NCBI RefSeq assembly: GCF_016860605.1
Contig: NZ_BNJR01000004.1
Location: forward strand, 372,001-436,000
DNA from: Lentilactobacillus fungorum
Lineage (GTDB): Bacteria > Bacillota > Bacilli > Lactobacillales > Lactobacillaceae
Reading direction: 5' to 3'
DNA: 64,000 nucleotides
A program made the position numbers and the translations under genes. The notes below the pieces were generated by a model. The model saw only the letters and a list, made by a program, of their open reading frames with translations, was not told where the DNA came from and made no database searches. Of the stretch, positions 17,014 through 24,607 are shown in pieces (position 1 is the stretch's first letter; every line of letters starts with the position of its first letter).

Positions 17014-17262
17014 ATGCATTGGTTATGGGTTTTAATCATTGGTGCTATTATTGGTGCTATTGCAGGAGCAATTACCAGTAAAGGGAAATCTATGGGGTGG
17101 ATTGCTAATATTGTTGCTGGGTTAATTGGATCCTCAATTGGAGAAGCAATACTGGGATCTTGGGGTCCACAATTAGCAGGTATGGCAATCATCCCTTCAA
17201 TCATTGGAGCAATAATTGTGGTCGCTGTAGTTTCTTTCTTCATTGGAAAATCAAACGACTAA
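17014..17262 (+). CDS. GlsB/YeaQ/YmgE-family stress membrane protein
   Basis: 82 residues with three glycine- and isoleucine-rich membrane helices (HWLWVLIIGAIIGAIAGAIT, GWIANIVAGLIGSSIGEAIL, IIPSIIGAIIVVAVVSFFIG). This is the pattern of the transglycosylase-associated/GlsB family linked to stress responses in Firmicutes. A ribosome site (AAAGGATG) precedes the ATG. It lies in a prophage head operon on the opposite strand and ends at a bidirectional terminator, so it is cargo expressed in the lysogen. Confidence 0.85.
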   Translation: MHWLWVLIIGAIIGAIAGAITSKGKSMGWIANIVAGLIGSSIGEAILGSWGPQLAGMAIIPSIIGAIIVVAVVSFFIGKSND

Positions 17263-17270
17263 TTTTTCGA

Positions 17271-17306
17271 AAAGCCACTTAGTTTTATTAAGCTAAGCGG
17301 CTTTTT
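17271..17306 (+). terminator. Bidirectional terminator after the GlsB moron
   Basis: AAAGCCACTTAG pairs with CTAAGCGGCTTT, with one mismatch and T runs on both strands. It ends the plus-strand cassette and, read the other way, sits at the end of the gp7-like gene in the late operon. Confidence 0.75.
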
Positions 17307-18253
17307 CAATCTTGCAATACTTCGTCAGTCTGTCCTTTAAGTAAAATACCATTCTCGTCACAAGCAACTAATTGGCAACGGCATCTTGGATGTGTATCAG
17401 CAATAGGAATTGGTGCTTCACCATATGGGAATATCTGTCGATCAAGTGGTTCACAAATGTCACATACATGATCATCCTCTTGGGTCAACCACATAACATA
17501 CTTAACATTCTGTTCTTCATATGCTTTACTTTTACCTTTATTGCTATTATTGGCGCCTTCATCAATGGTTAGCGTGTGAATCCTAGATAACATCTGGTTC
17601 ATTGGAGTAGCCAAATTGCCATCAATTCGATCACCGCTTTGGGGAATACTACGGGTCATCTTGTTGATATCTGCTTGACCCATTCCACGACTTAATCCCT
17701 TGTTCAGGGTTTCTTTCATTCGTGTTGTCATAACGTCGCCATGAACCCAAACTCGTTGAGAATATTCAGTCTGTTTAGCCACTTTAGCTGGAACCGTCGC
17801 TAACTTGCGGGGGCTAAAGTCTTCATAGCCATCAATATACTGTTGTTTGAGCTCATTAACTGCAAATGACTCACTTCTAGCCGTGGCAATGCTCATACCA
17901 GCACCAATCAATGCACCAAGCATATCGCGTCGAGAAATGGATGCTTGAGCATAAATTGCCTGCAGACGCTGAGACAACTTATCGTCTGGGCTAACATCAG
18001 CTAGCATTTCATTAATAGCCTGATAGAATTCCTGAATATCCCAAGAATTGACATTTTGGGATACTTGGTTAAGTGTCAAACCGTTTTCATCAGCATATTC
18101 ATTGTAAAATTCATGGAGATGGTTCCCAATAATACTTAAAGCTTGCTGATAGAATCTATCAATCGTCTGATTGTTGCGGTTGTCCCGTTTGATCAGTTTG
18201 TTGATCTTCTTACGTTCCTGCTTGATCGTTGCCATCATCATCACCCGATCCAT
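17306..18253 (-). CDS. Minor head protein, SPP1 gp7 / Mu F-like
   Basis: 315 residues. The C-terminal part carries the gp7/F motif: CDICEPLDRQIFPYGEAPIP, then THPRCRCQLVAC. Gp7-type proteins bind the portal and help DNA ejection. Starts at ATG 18253; further in-frame ATGs at 18241 to 18232 are possible. The start overlaps the end of the portal gene by 44 bases in another frame. The coding end meets the terminator of the opposing moron. Confidence 0.8.
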   Translation of the reverse strand: MDRVMMMATIKQERKKINKLIKRDNRNNQTIDRFYQQALSIIGNHLHEFYNEYADENGLTLNQVSQNVNSWDIQEFYQAINEMLADVSPDDKLSQRLQAIYAQASISRRDMLGALIGAGMSIATARSESFAVNELKQQYIDGYEDFSPRKLATVPAKVAKQTEYSQRVWVHGDVMTTRMKETLNKGLSRGMGQADINKMTRSIPQSGDRIDGNLATPMNQMLSRIHTLTIDEGANNSNKGKSKAYEEQNVKYVMWLTQEDDHVCDICEPLDRQIFPYGEAPIPIADTHPRCRCQLVACDENGILLKGQTDEVLQD

Positions 18254-19946
18254 TATTCATCTTCTGTGCATTAGCTTGTGCATTAGCAATCAGTGTAGCG
18301 GTCCGATCATCCTGTTGAGATCCTTCATCATCAGATCGCTCTTTTTCCTGATCAGCAGGAATTCCCGTAATCGGTTCAGCTAATTCGCGTAACGTTTGCG
18401 CAGAGAACTTGCCAGTTTGATTTAACCCTTGGATTAAAGTCATCGTTTCTTGATTATTCTTGGGTAAGTTTGGCGTAAATGTGATTGTGACGTTATCGGC
18501 TGGGTTGCTATCATCAGTTACCTTAACTCCTGTATTTGATAGGTAGCTCCAGTAAATGGCTAATAGCTCCAAGCGCCGTCTAATGCCACGCTGATAGAGT
18601 GTTTCCGACATTGCCATTTCCTGATCGGATCCCCAGAGCTTATAAGCCATGGCAACCCCAGACGCATTGGCCGCAAAGTTCTGATCAGTTGTATCTGGGG
18701 TGTTTGTGTCCTTATGAATATCTGACAATAGCTGCTGAATATAAATTTGCCACTCATTGGCATCAAGTGACTTGGTCAGGTAACCAGCGGATGTATTACT
18801 AATAGATGGTGTTCCATTCGGGTTCTGATGAATGTAGGGCTTCAAATAAAGCACGTTGGCTTTGGTATCCAAAACTTTCTGAACCATAACCGGTGCATTA
18901 GGTTTGCCATTTGTAGTTGACTGATTAGTATAACCACCATGCGTATTGTCAAGATAAACCGGCTGTCCTTTTGGATCTAGCATCTGCTCAGTTTTACCAG
19001 AATTATTAGCAACTTTCCCATTAACCATCAGCGTAGCGTTGCTAAAATCTTCTTGAGAATTAGCCATTTCAGATAATGCCTGATCGTATGCATCCAGCTC
19101 ATCAAGCTTGGTCTCCCATGCACCCACACGTTCCTCATTTAATCGATATTCGATCAACGGTACTTCTTTGAAGAAATGTTCATCTGAATGATCTAAGGTC
19201 CAATCGGAATCGGGGTTATCCTTACAGTTGAAATAATAAATGTGGTTGTCAGTATAGACTTCAACTTGATAGTAAGTTTCGTCAGCAACATTCACGACAT
19301 AATAGCGAACAGCAAATAACTCAACTGGCTCAACATCTGTTGACCAAACAACGAACGCACTATTAGGATCAATTGCTGTAATCTTAGGCTGTTTACTGTT
19401 CTGGGGAACATATAATAACTCATATGCCCGGCCAACATTTGCCAAGTTCTTACCCATTATTTTTTCGTGATATGGTTCATCATTGCTTTGGTTAAAATCA
19501 TCTAAAACTTGCATGATATTGTCGCCGGTGTCATTGTCATTATCTTTATTCTGATAACCAAATGTCAGTGGAGTTCCAAACTCGTAGCCAACTTGAATGT
19601 TGGTAATATATCGGGCAAGCGCACTGGATATTCGATTGTCTGCTCGATTCGATTTTTTATGTGACAACCAGTAATGAATATTGTTATCTGCTAAATAATA
19701 ACGTTCCAGTTCAAGAATTCGGGGCAGCTGATTGTCAAAATGATCGCTGACATACCACTTAACCAACTTTTGAAATTTATCAGGGCTGTCTTTAACCGCT
19801 TCCCATTTAGAAGACGGAATGTTGTATGCCTGGTTAGTCTGGAAAGAATAGCGGTTCCCATAACGTCGACCATTTAGTAAACTTATTGAGTTTGGTTGAG
19901 GATTGATTGACCGATAGTGAGCGGATAAATCATTGGTTTCTGCCAC
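18210..19946 (-). CDS. Portal protein (SPP1 gp6-like)
   Basis: 578 residues. The segment KWEAVKDSPDKFQKLVKWYV ... RYYLADNNIHYW at the start and DYLGYMSYAG-like repeats later match SPP1-type portals, the dodecameric DNA channel. It begins with GTG after GTGAGGTAAATACAA. It lies between a small protein following TerL and the gp7-like protein, the standard order. It ends in a D/G/N-rich low-complexity tail. Confidence 0.85.
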   Translation of the reverse strand: MAETNDLSAHYRSINPQPNSISLLNGRRYGNRYSFQTNQAYNIPSSKWEAVKDSPDKFQKLVKWYVSDHFDNQLPRILELERYYLADNNIHYWLSHKKSNRADNRISSALARYITNIQVGYEFGTPLTFGYQNKDNDNDTGDNIMQVLDDFNQSNDEPYHEKIMGKNLANVGRAYELLYVPQNSKQPKITAIDPNSAFVVWSTDVEPVELFAVRYYVVNVADETYYQVEVYTDNHIYYFNCKDNPDSDWTLDHSDEHFFKEVPLIEYRLNEERVGAWETKLDELDAYDQALSEMANSQEDFSNATLMVNGKVANNSGKTEQMLDPKGQPVYLDNTHGGYTNQSTTNGKPNAPVMVQKVLDTKANVLYLKPYIHQNPNGTPSISNTSAGYLTKSLDANEWQIYIQQLLSDIHKDTNTPDTTDQNFAANASGVAMAYKLWGSDQEMAMSETLYQRGIRRRLELLAIYWSYLSNTGVKVTDDSNPADNVTITFTPNLPKNNQETMTLIQGLNQTGKFSAQTLRELAEPITGIPADQEKERSDDEGSQQDDRTATLIANAQANAQKMNNGSGDDDGNDQAGT

Positions 19947-20253
19947 TTGTATTTACCTCACTTTCCTGCTTGTGCAGTTTGCAATATTCGTGAGCAAATT
20001 TAACAGCTAATAATTTGTGACCATCATCAACTGCCTTATCTTTCTCAGTAAGGTTGTCATTAACCAGTTGTATCAAACCTTCAAAAATCATTTTGACATC
20101 CTGACCAATCGGGACGGAGTAAGTAATACCCCGATCCTCAAATTCCAGTGGATGCCCATTTAACATTGGTTCAAACACCGGCATATCCATTGGAGCTGTT
20201 TCTTTAGTAGTTCGTTGCTTCTCCCATTCTTCCATTGTCATTAACTTTGACAT
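19930..20253 (-). CDS. Hypothetical protein between terminase and portal
   Basis: 107 residues (MSKLMTMEEWEKQRTTKETA). Mostly helical and acidic, with LVNDNLTEKDKAVDDGHKLL. No family recognised. GGGGTGA precedes the ATG, and its end overlaps the portal start by 17 bases, so it belongs to the packaging operon. Confidence 0.6.
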   Translation of the reverse strand: MSKLMTMEEWEKQRTTKETAPMDMPVFEPMLNGHPLEFEDRGITYSVPIGQDVKMIFEGLIQLVNDNLTEKDKAVDDGHKLLAVKFAHEYCKLHKQESEVNTSGRNQ

Positions 20254-20264
20254 TTATATCACCC

Positions 20265-21584
20265 CTAAAATAAATCATCCGGATAATCAATTAGACCTTT
20301 GTCAGCCAATAGTTGTTCTTGTTGCTCGTAATTATCATGTGGCTGGTTATAATCATGATTCCATTGACGGGTTGCAATTGCGTAACGAACAGCATCCATG
20401 ACGTGGTCATGCTCTTTAACTGGTTCACCAGTTTTGTCATCCCACACATATTGATAGATCTCATCGAGAAATTTTTGAATGCCCTCTTGAATCGCCATAA
20501 ACTTCCGTTTCTTAATTAGACCAGCCACTGTTTCGATACCTTTTAAAACAGCCTTATATCCATACAGTGCATTAATATGATTTTCCTTGAACTTATCTAT
20601 ATGTTCCGTTCGTGCGGTATCACAATAGAAAGGAATATTGAAGCCATATTCTTGCTGGATCTGCTTAGCTATATCAACCCAATAATCGATTTGCTGTAGA
20701 TTGCCTGTATGTTCTTCAACCAGGTATGTGTTGCCATTATTATCATCAGCCAATACGACGATTGAAGTATCGTGTTCATATCCCCAATCAACACCAGCGT
20801 AATAAGTAAGCTGCTGATTAACAGTACGTTTATTAAATTCATCACGAGAAATCAAGTTTTTTTGCTTATCAAAGTCTTGATAAACTAGTCCTTCTCCAGC
20901 AACCCATAAGCCAAGTATTTTTCGATCATAGAACATGCCGGAAGGGGTCGTTGCTTTCTGGCCAGCCACATATTCCGGATCCAATGCAGTATTATCATCC
21001 ATCGTAAAATGGTTACTAATGATTTCACTAGAATGCTTAGGATTATCAATATAATCCGTTTTTAGCCAATGTGTGGGCACATCAGGGTTGGTGTCACAGA
21101 CAACTCTTGCGCCGTGCTTAGAGCATCGTGAGCGGATTTCTTCGAAGACCTCTTTATTGGCCAGTGAAGCTTCGTTAATATAAGCTCCATATGACGTCAT
21201 TCCACGAATGGCACCCAATCCTGATATAGATCCTGTAAACGTCTGGACAATTTTGACAGCCGGTAAGCCAGGAAATTTAATTTTGAATGAATTATGCTTA
21301 TCAAATTTAAAAGTCAACCCAAATGTATTGGCTATTTCATTCAGGATGTTATTGGCAATTGCTTTACTTGAAACTCCAGCCAGAATGTACATCGGATATT
21401 TAATGCCCTCTGACTTGGCAGTCCGGGCCGCATGCTTGACTTCATATAAAAAAACGAAGTTGTCCACGAACGTTTTGCCCGCTCTGGCAGCTCCATAATT
21501 GATCATCAATTTCCAACGGTGGTTGTTCAGCTCTTGGTTTAACACTTGCTGTTGCTTCTTAGTAAATAGATCGTCAACTGTCAT
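20265..21584 (-). CDS. terL: Terminase large subunit
   Basis: 439 residues. The ATPase P-loop is GAARAGKTFVDN (~residue 32). The nuclease half includes YYAGVDWGYEHDTSIVVLAD (first Asp) and HDHVMDAVRYAIATRQW (last Asp), the terminase_6/RNase H pattern. It cuts and pumps phage DNA into the head. I use the ATG at 21584 (MTVDDLFTKK) because AAAGGATGATAAGA precedes it and it overlaps the small-subunit stop. Confidence 0.92.
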   Translation of the reverse strand: MTVDDLFTKKQQQVLNQELNNHRWKLMINYGAARAGKTFVDNFVFLYEVKHAARTAKSEGIKYPMYILAGVSSKAIANNILNEIANTFGLTFKFDKHNSFKIKFPGLPAVKIVQTFTGSISGLGAIRGMTSYGAYINEASLANKEVFEEIRSRCSKHGARVVCDTNPDVPTHWLKTDYIDNPKHSSEIISNHFTMDDNTALDPEYVAGQKATTPSGMFYDRKILGLWVAGEGLVYQDFDKQKNLISRDEFNKRTVNQQLTYYAGVDWGYEHDTSIVVLADDNNGNTYLVEEHTGNLQQIDYWVDIAKQIQQEYGFNIPFYCDTARTEHIDKFKENHINALYGYKAVLKGIETVAGLIKKRKFMAIQEGIQKFLDEIYQYVWDDKTGEPVKEHDHVMDAVRYAIATRQWNHDYNQPHDNYEQQEQLLADKGLIDYPDDLF

Positions 21585-22137
21585 TCTTATCATCCTTTGG
21601 CACATTCTTAGCAAGTTTGCCCAACATATCAGTTAATGCGTCCATCTGATCATCTTTATCATCTTCAAGATCTGCCAACTTGGCTTCAGCAATTTTAGCC
21701 TCAGCGTTAGCTTTACGGATCTTAGCATTCGTTAACTCCCCATCATCGGCTTTGAGCTTACCAGCCATCTGCAAAACTAGTTGGGCTGCCGCTACCTGAT
21801 CTTTAACTGTTGGTGGACCAGTGTATGTTTTGTCACTAGTCAGCTCTTCCTTCAAGTGGTCATAAGTTGTCGAACGATGTTTTGATGGCATACCAGAAGC
21901 TGTTTTTAAGAGATTGGCAATCACCATATCTGTTGTTATTTCAGTTTCTGCTTCGGCCTTACCAGTCTTTCTGTGAATGAATTGTTGGATTCCAGTATTT
22001 TCCAGTAATTGTTTAGTTGCGTTACGAGCTGTACCCTTTGCGTAGCCTGCATTTATGGCTGATTGATAGGCGTTATTAGTTTTAATATATTCGTTGGCAA
22101 ATTTTCGCTGTTTCGGTGTTAATTTACGTTTAGACAT
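21574..22137 (-). CDS. terS: Terminase small subunit
   Basis: 187 residues. It starts MSKRKLTPKQRKFANEYIKT with NNAYQSAINAGYAKGTARNA, the terminase_2 helix-turn-helix that binds the packaging site. A charged coiled coil follows (KIRKANAEAKIAEAKLADLE). GGAGGTG lies before the ATG, and its end overlaps terL by 11 bases. Confidence 0.9.
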   Translation of the reverse strand: MSKRKLTPKQRKFANEYIKTNNAYQSAINAGYAKGTARNATKQLLENTGIQQFIHRKTGKAEAETEITTDMVIANLLKTASGMPSKHRSTTYDHLKEELTSDKTYTGPPTVKDQVAAAQLVLQMAGKLKADDGELTNAKIRKANAEAKIAEAKLADLEDDKDDQMDALTDMLGKLAKNVPKDDKNDS

Positions 22138-22193
22138 TACATATCACCACACCTCCGTATTGTTTAACTTTATGCATCAAAAAAGCACCGCCG

Positions 22194-22314
22194 TTAAGCG
22201 ATGCCATTAATCTTTTCTTGTTTGGATTTTAGTTCATTCAATCGCCACACTGCTAAATTCTTCTGTTTGCGATCTTTAACTTTAAATTTTTGTGTGCTTA
22301 TTGTGTTTACTCAT
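22194..22314 (-). pseudogene. Broken copy of the small basic protein at 22679
   Basis: The ATG at 22314 reads MSKHNKHTKI and stops. Shifting frame gives KVKDRKQKNLAVWRLNELKS, matching the intact neighbour (MSKHIKHTKSHKKSKIKDRK ... RRLNELK). So this is a frameshifted paralog. The two copies flank the CsbD moron, one on each side. Confidence 0.6.
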
Positions 22315-22354
22315 CGATATTCAAGGCCTCCAATTTTCCTATACGTCTAAATAC

Positions 22355-22383
22355 TTGCAATTGGGTTATTTCCCTAAGATAAT
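22355..22383 (+). promoter_or_regulatory. Promoter of the CsbD moron
   Basis: TTGCAA, 17 bases, GATAAT, 39 bases before the CsbD start on the plus strand, against the direction of the late operon. Confidence 0.6.
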
Positions 22384-22421
22384 ATAGATGTACCATTTAA
22401 TAAATAAAGGAGATGTTCTTT

Positions 22422-22637
22422 ATGAGTTTAAAAGATAAAGCTGACAGTACTAAGGATAAGGTAAGCGGAAAAGCTAAAGAAGTTGAAGGCAAAGTTACCG
22501 ATGACAAGGCTCGTGAAGCTGAAGGTAAAGGCCAAAACATCTTAGGCAAAGCTAAAGAGAAACTTTCTGACGTAAAGGAAACGGCCAAAGATACCGTTGA
22601 TGAGATCAAGAAAAATGTTAAAAAAGATGAACAGTAA
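22422..22637 (+). CDS. CsbD-family stress protein
   Basis: 71 residues starting MSLKDKADSTKDKVSGKAKE, then EGKVTDDKAREAEGKGQNIL. This is the short hydrophilic CsbD repeat pattern of general-stress proteins. The ATG at 22422 is placed by AAAGGAGATG; an ATG at 22413 lies too close to that site. It has its own promoter and terminator and is opposed to the surrounding phage genes, so it is lysogen-expressed cargo. Confidence 0.85.
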   Translation: MSLKDKADSTKDKVSGKAKEVEGKVTDDKAREAEGKGQNILGKAKEKLSDVKETAKDTVDEIKKNVKKDEQ

Positions 22638-22644
22638 TTAGTTA

Positions 22645-22672
22645 GCAGGCAGACTATTCAGCCTGCCTTTTT
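22645..22672 (+). terminator. Terminator of the CsbD moron
   Basis: GCAGGC and GCCTGC around a 10-base loop, then CTTTTTAA. Confidence 0.8.
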
Positions 22673-22678
22673 AATTGC

Positions 22679-22804
22679 CTAGGTATGAGATAGTTTACCT
22701 TTCAGCTTCAGCTCATTCAATCGTCGGGTCTGTAGAGCTTTTCGCTTGCGATCTTTGATTTTTGACTTCTTATGACTCTTCGTATGCTTAATGTGTTTGC
22801 TCAT
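22679..22804 (-). CDS. 41-residue basic protein
   Basis: MSKHIKHTKSHKKSKIKDRK, then RKALQTRRLNELKLKGKLSH and T: strongly basic, probably nucleic-acid binding. The ATG directly follows the TAA of the ImmA-like gene, so translation is likely coupled. A frameshifted copy lies 360 bases downstream, on the other side of the CsbD moron. No family recognised. Confidence 0.6.
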   Translation of the reverse strand: MSKHIKHTKSHKKSKIKDRKRKALQTRRLNELKLKGKLSHT

Positions 22805-23131
22805 TTATTGTTTCAAACTCCCTTCTGGCAAATATAAGAAATGTAATTTAGGATTATCTGCTAACACTTCATTAAGTACATTGCCAAGCGGATTAACTAA
22901 CTTTTCATCATTACAAACATCATCTAATCCAGCTTCATGAAGCATGACATGAACCATTTCATGAATCAACGTCTGACGCCTCTTTTGCCAAGATAATCCG
23001 TCACGTAGAAAAATCGTAGCCTTCTCATACTCAGTCAATCCCCAGCATGGTTGATTAGTATCCTCTAAGTTCTTTACAAATTTTATTTGATAATTTATTC
23101 CACCAATACATACTTTAGAAATTTTCTTCAT
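22805..23131 (-). CDS. ImmA/IrrE-type zinc metallopeptidase-like protein
   Basis: 108 residues. TLIHEMVHVMLHEAGL gives the HExxH zinc site. The domain is short (QIKFVKNLEDTNQPCWGLTE ...), as in phage-encoded ImmA-like genes. Such enzymes usually cleave a repressor, but this one is beside the packaging genes and not the repressor, so its target is unclear. TGGAGGATAAACC precedes the ATG. Confidence 0.7.
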   Translation of the reverse strand: MKKISKVCIGGINYQIKFVKNLEDTNQPCWGLTEYEKATIFLRDGLSWQKRRQTLIHEMVHVMLHEAGLDDVCNDEKLVNPLGNVLNEVLADNPKLHFLYLPEGSLKQ

Positions 23132-23177
23132 CGGTTTATCCTCCAGAGAATATAATTAGATCATGGGAGGTGATTCC

Positions 23178-23306
23178 ATGGCTATTCCTGAACATCGTAA
23201 TTTTCCGGCTCATCCACATAAGTTGGGACCAAAAACTGTTATTGTTCATCCATCCAAAAGGCAGCCAGGATATAAGCGTTCTGCACCACGACACATTAAG
23301 AAATAG
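23178..23306 (+). CDS. 42-residue basic plus-strand protein
   Basis: MAIPEHRNFPAHPHKLGPKT, then VIVHPSKRQPGYKRSAPRHI and KK: proline- and histidine-rich, basic. GGGAGGTGATTCC before the ATG is a strong ribosome site. TATAAT at 23151 to 23156 could be a -10 box, without a clear -35. Another moron-like gene against the late operon. Function unknown. Confidence 0.6.
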   Translation: MAIPEHRNFPAHPHKLGPKTVIVHPSKRQPGYKRSAPRHIKK

Positions 23307-23323
23307 AAAATAAGTGAAAATGG

Positions 23324-23539
23324 TTAGGAATCCTTCCTGTTCGTTTTCACTTTTTGAGTGTTTAAGCTGTGCTTGCCATGAAGAAGTTCCCTCTTTTTCT
23401 TCAAATTAACAGTATCCTCTTTGCGAAGATACTGCTTTAAATCCTTATCTAGTTGCTTATCAATCTGCTGTTCTGTTTTACATACATAGCCGTAAGCGGT
23501 TTGCTTCATCGGCGTGTGTGGATGTTTACGATCACTCAT
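23324..23539 (-). CDS. Hypothetical basic phage protein
   Basis: 71 residues starting MSDRKHPHTPMKQTAYGYVC, charged, with LKQYLRKEDTVNLKKKRELL. The ATG at 23539 overlaps the TGA of the 28-residue membrane peptide upstream (TGATG), so the two are coupled. No family recognised. Confidence 0.55.
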   Translation of the reverse strand: MSDRKHPHTPMKQTAYGYVCKTEQQIDKQLDKDLKQYLRKEDTVNLKKKRELLHGKHSLNTQKVKTNRKDS

Positions 23540-23625
23540 CAGTACCACCAGCCCTTATAACGACCATATTCAGCAAGACCAGCCGGCAGCAACATAACCA
23601 AGATTAAAATAATTAACGTGGCCAC
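23539..23625 (-). CDS. 28-residue membrane peptide
   Basis: GTG start after AAGGAGGTGGCAAT; product MATLIILILVMLLPAGLAEY then GRYKGWWY, a single membrane helix with an aromatic basic end. It is coupled to the next gene through TGATG. Its size recalls small holin-like or toxin peptides, but it has no diagnostic motif. Confidence 0.5.
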   Translation of the reverse strand: MATLIILILVMLLPAGLAEYGRYKGWWY

Positions 23626-23650
23626 ATTGCCACCTCCTTAACGATACTCA

Positions 23651-23678
23651 TTGTAAGCGTTTCCCTTTGTGCTATAAT
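23651..23678 (+). promoter_or_regulatory. Promoter of a short plus-strand transcript
   Basis: TTGTAA, 16 bases, TATAAT. A strong terminator begins only ~29 bases after the -10, so this would make an RNA of about 50 bases. Confidence 0.55.
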
Positions 23679-23683
23679 AGTAA

Positions 23684-23737
23684 CCGGGGAGTGAATAAAG
23701 TTTCATCTGCAGGCGACTTAAATGCCTGCAGTTTTTG
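23684..23737 (+). ncRNA. Candidate small RNA
   Basis: The unit is promoter (23651 to 23678), short leader with GGGGAGTGAATAAAG, and terminator hairpin CTGCAGGC/GCCTGCAG followed by TTTTT (23707 to 23737). A GTG-initiated frame crosses the hairpin but has no spaced ribosome site. It lies downstream of the late-activator gene and antisense to late operon transcripts. Role unknown. Confidence 0.4.
23707..23737 (+). terminator. Terminator of the candidate small RNA
   Basis: Perfect 8-base stem CTGCAGGC/GCCTGCAG with a 9-base loop and TTTTTG. Confidence 0.75.
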
Positions 23738-23913
23738 TGTACTAAAAAAGCCCACGTTTTCCGCCGCAGGCATCACGTAACTCACTACAACTCAAGTCTA
23801 GACAACACAACACATACGTTTTGTATTTGCGTGAGCTACATGTTTGTTGACTGGCCAGGTACTACTCATTGCATTTGGGAAGAATTCATTTTTATACAAG
23901 ACCAGTCAACAAT
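23738..23913. other. Non-coding region beside terminase with a long inverted repeat
   Basis: I see no credible gene. TGTTGACTGG (23845 to 23854) and CCAGTCAACA (23902 to 23911) form a 10-base inverted repeat around 47 bases, ending right beside the tRNA-like gene. It lies upstream of terminase in the late direction, so a packaging site or a processing/regulatory structure is possible. Confidence 0.35.
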
Positions 23914-23988
23914 GTGGCTGGCAGGGAATCGAACCCTGCAGCGGCTATTCTATGCCGTACCCTTCCGCAATTCTACGTAATCAGCCAC
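23914..23988 (-). tRNA. tRNA-like gene, unusual or degenerate
   Basis: 75 bases. GTGGCTG pairs with CAGCCAC as an acceptor stem, and CAGGG-TTCGATT-CCCTG is a perfect T arm. The anticodon arm is CGGC/GCCG around an 8-base ATAGAATA loop, and the D arm is poor, so I cannot assign an anticodon with confidence (AGA is one reading). No CCA is encoded. Phages often carry tRNAs next to late-gene regulators, but this may be a relic. Confidence 0.4.
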
Positions 23989-24069
23989 GCTCTAAGGAAA
24001 GAAAGTGAAACCTCATCACAAATTCCACAATACCATTCTAGGGCGTTTAGGCCCCTCAAAAATCCACGA

Positions 24070-24507
24070 TTAGTCCACGTCTGATAAATCATAGATATCA
24101 AGCCCTTCAGCAACCTCATTAATAAAATTACTTTGAAGTTCATATGCTTTTGACCTACTAACATGGATCCTGCCATTAGTAATCAGACCATCTATTGTAT
24201 ATTGAGGATGCCGCTTGAAGTAAAGCTCCCTGATAATTGTTTCTGTATCTTGTCCAGCGTCGTCCAAGCAATCATCAATGACATCTCGGTGATGCTTTAA
24301 TGTATTAAGAATTTTATCTTCTGCAAGACTAATCGCCGTGTAAACAACTGACTGATCATATTTATATTGAGCACGCCCACCGCCAACATTTTCGTCAGAT
24401 TGTTTAGCTGGATAGATAATTTGTAGCGTTCGCTCCTTGATATATCGATTGGTTTCCGGATATTCGCGCAAGTATTCTTCGATCATACGTTTAGTACGTG
24501 TCTTCAT
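24070..24507 (-). CDS. RinA/ArpU-type late transcription activator
   Basis: 145 residues from ATG 24507 (AAAGGGGATTGAGCAG before it). It includes IIYPAKQSDENVGGGRAQYK, the DENxGGGR signature of DUF722/RinA-like phage activators, and a C-terminal helix-turn-helix (TNGRIHVSRSKAYELQSNF). In phages this protein switches on the packaging and structural operon, which lies directly downstream. Two short plus-strand units flank the gene, one antisense to its leader. Confidence 0.75.
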   Translation of the reverse strand: MKTRTKRMIEEYLREYPETNRYIKERTLQIIYPAKQSDENVGGGRAQYKYDQSVVYTAISLAEDKILNTLKHHRDVIDDCLDDAGQDTETIIRELYFKRHPQYTIDGLITNGRIHVSRSKAYELQSNFINEVAEGLDIYDLSDVD

Positions 24508-24521
24508 CTGCTCAATCCCCT

Positions 24522-24549
24522 TTGCTCTAACCATAATTGATGCTATACT
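24522..24549 (+). promoter_or_regulatory. Plus-strand promoter opposite the late-activator leader
   Basis: TTGCTC, 16 bases, TATACT, followed within 30 bases by a strong plus-strand terminator. The transcript would be about 45 bases. Confidence 0.35.
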
Positions 24550-24576
24550 GAAGTTGCCTATTAATTAGCACCAACT

Positions 24577-24602
24577 AGCTTCCGGAAACGGGAGCTTTTT
24601 TA
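24577..24602 (+). terminator. Strong plus-strand terminator
   Basis: AGCTTCCG-GAAA-CGGGAGCT followed by TTTTTTATTT. The T run is only on the plus strand, although all nearby genes are on the minus strand, so it serves a plus-strand RNA or is a regulatory hairpin. Confidence 0.7.
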
Positions 24603-24607
24603 TTTAC

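Noticed and set aside
17041-17076. Repeated GGTGCTATT units
   Set aside because: Glycine/alanine/isoleucine codons of the first membrane helix of the GlsB protein, not a DNA repeat element.
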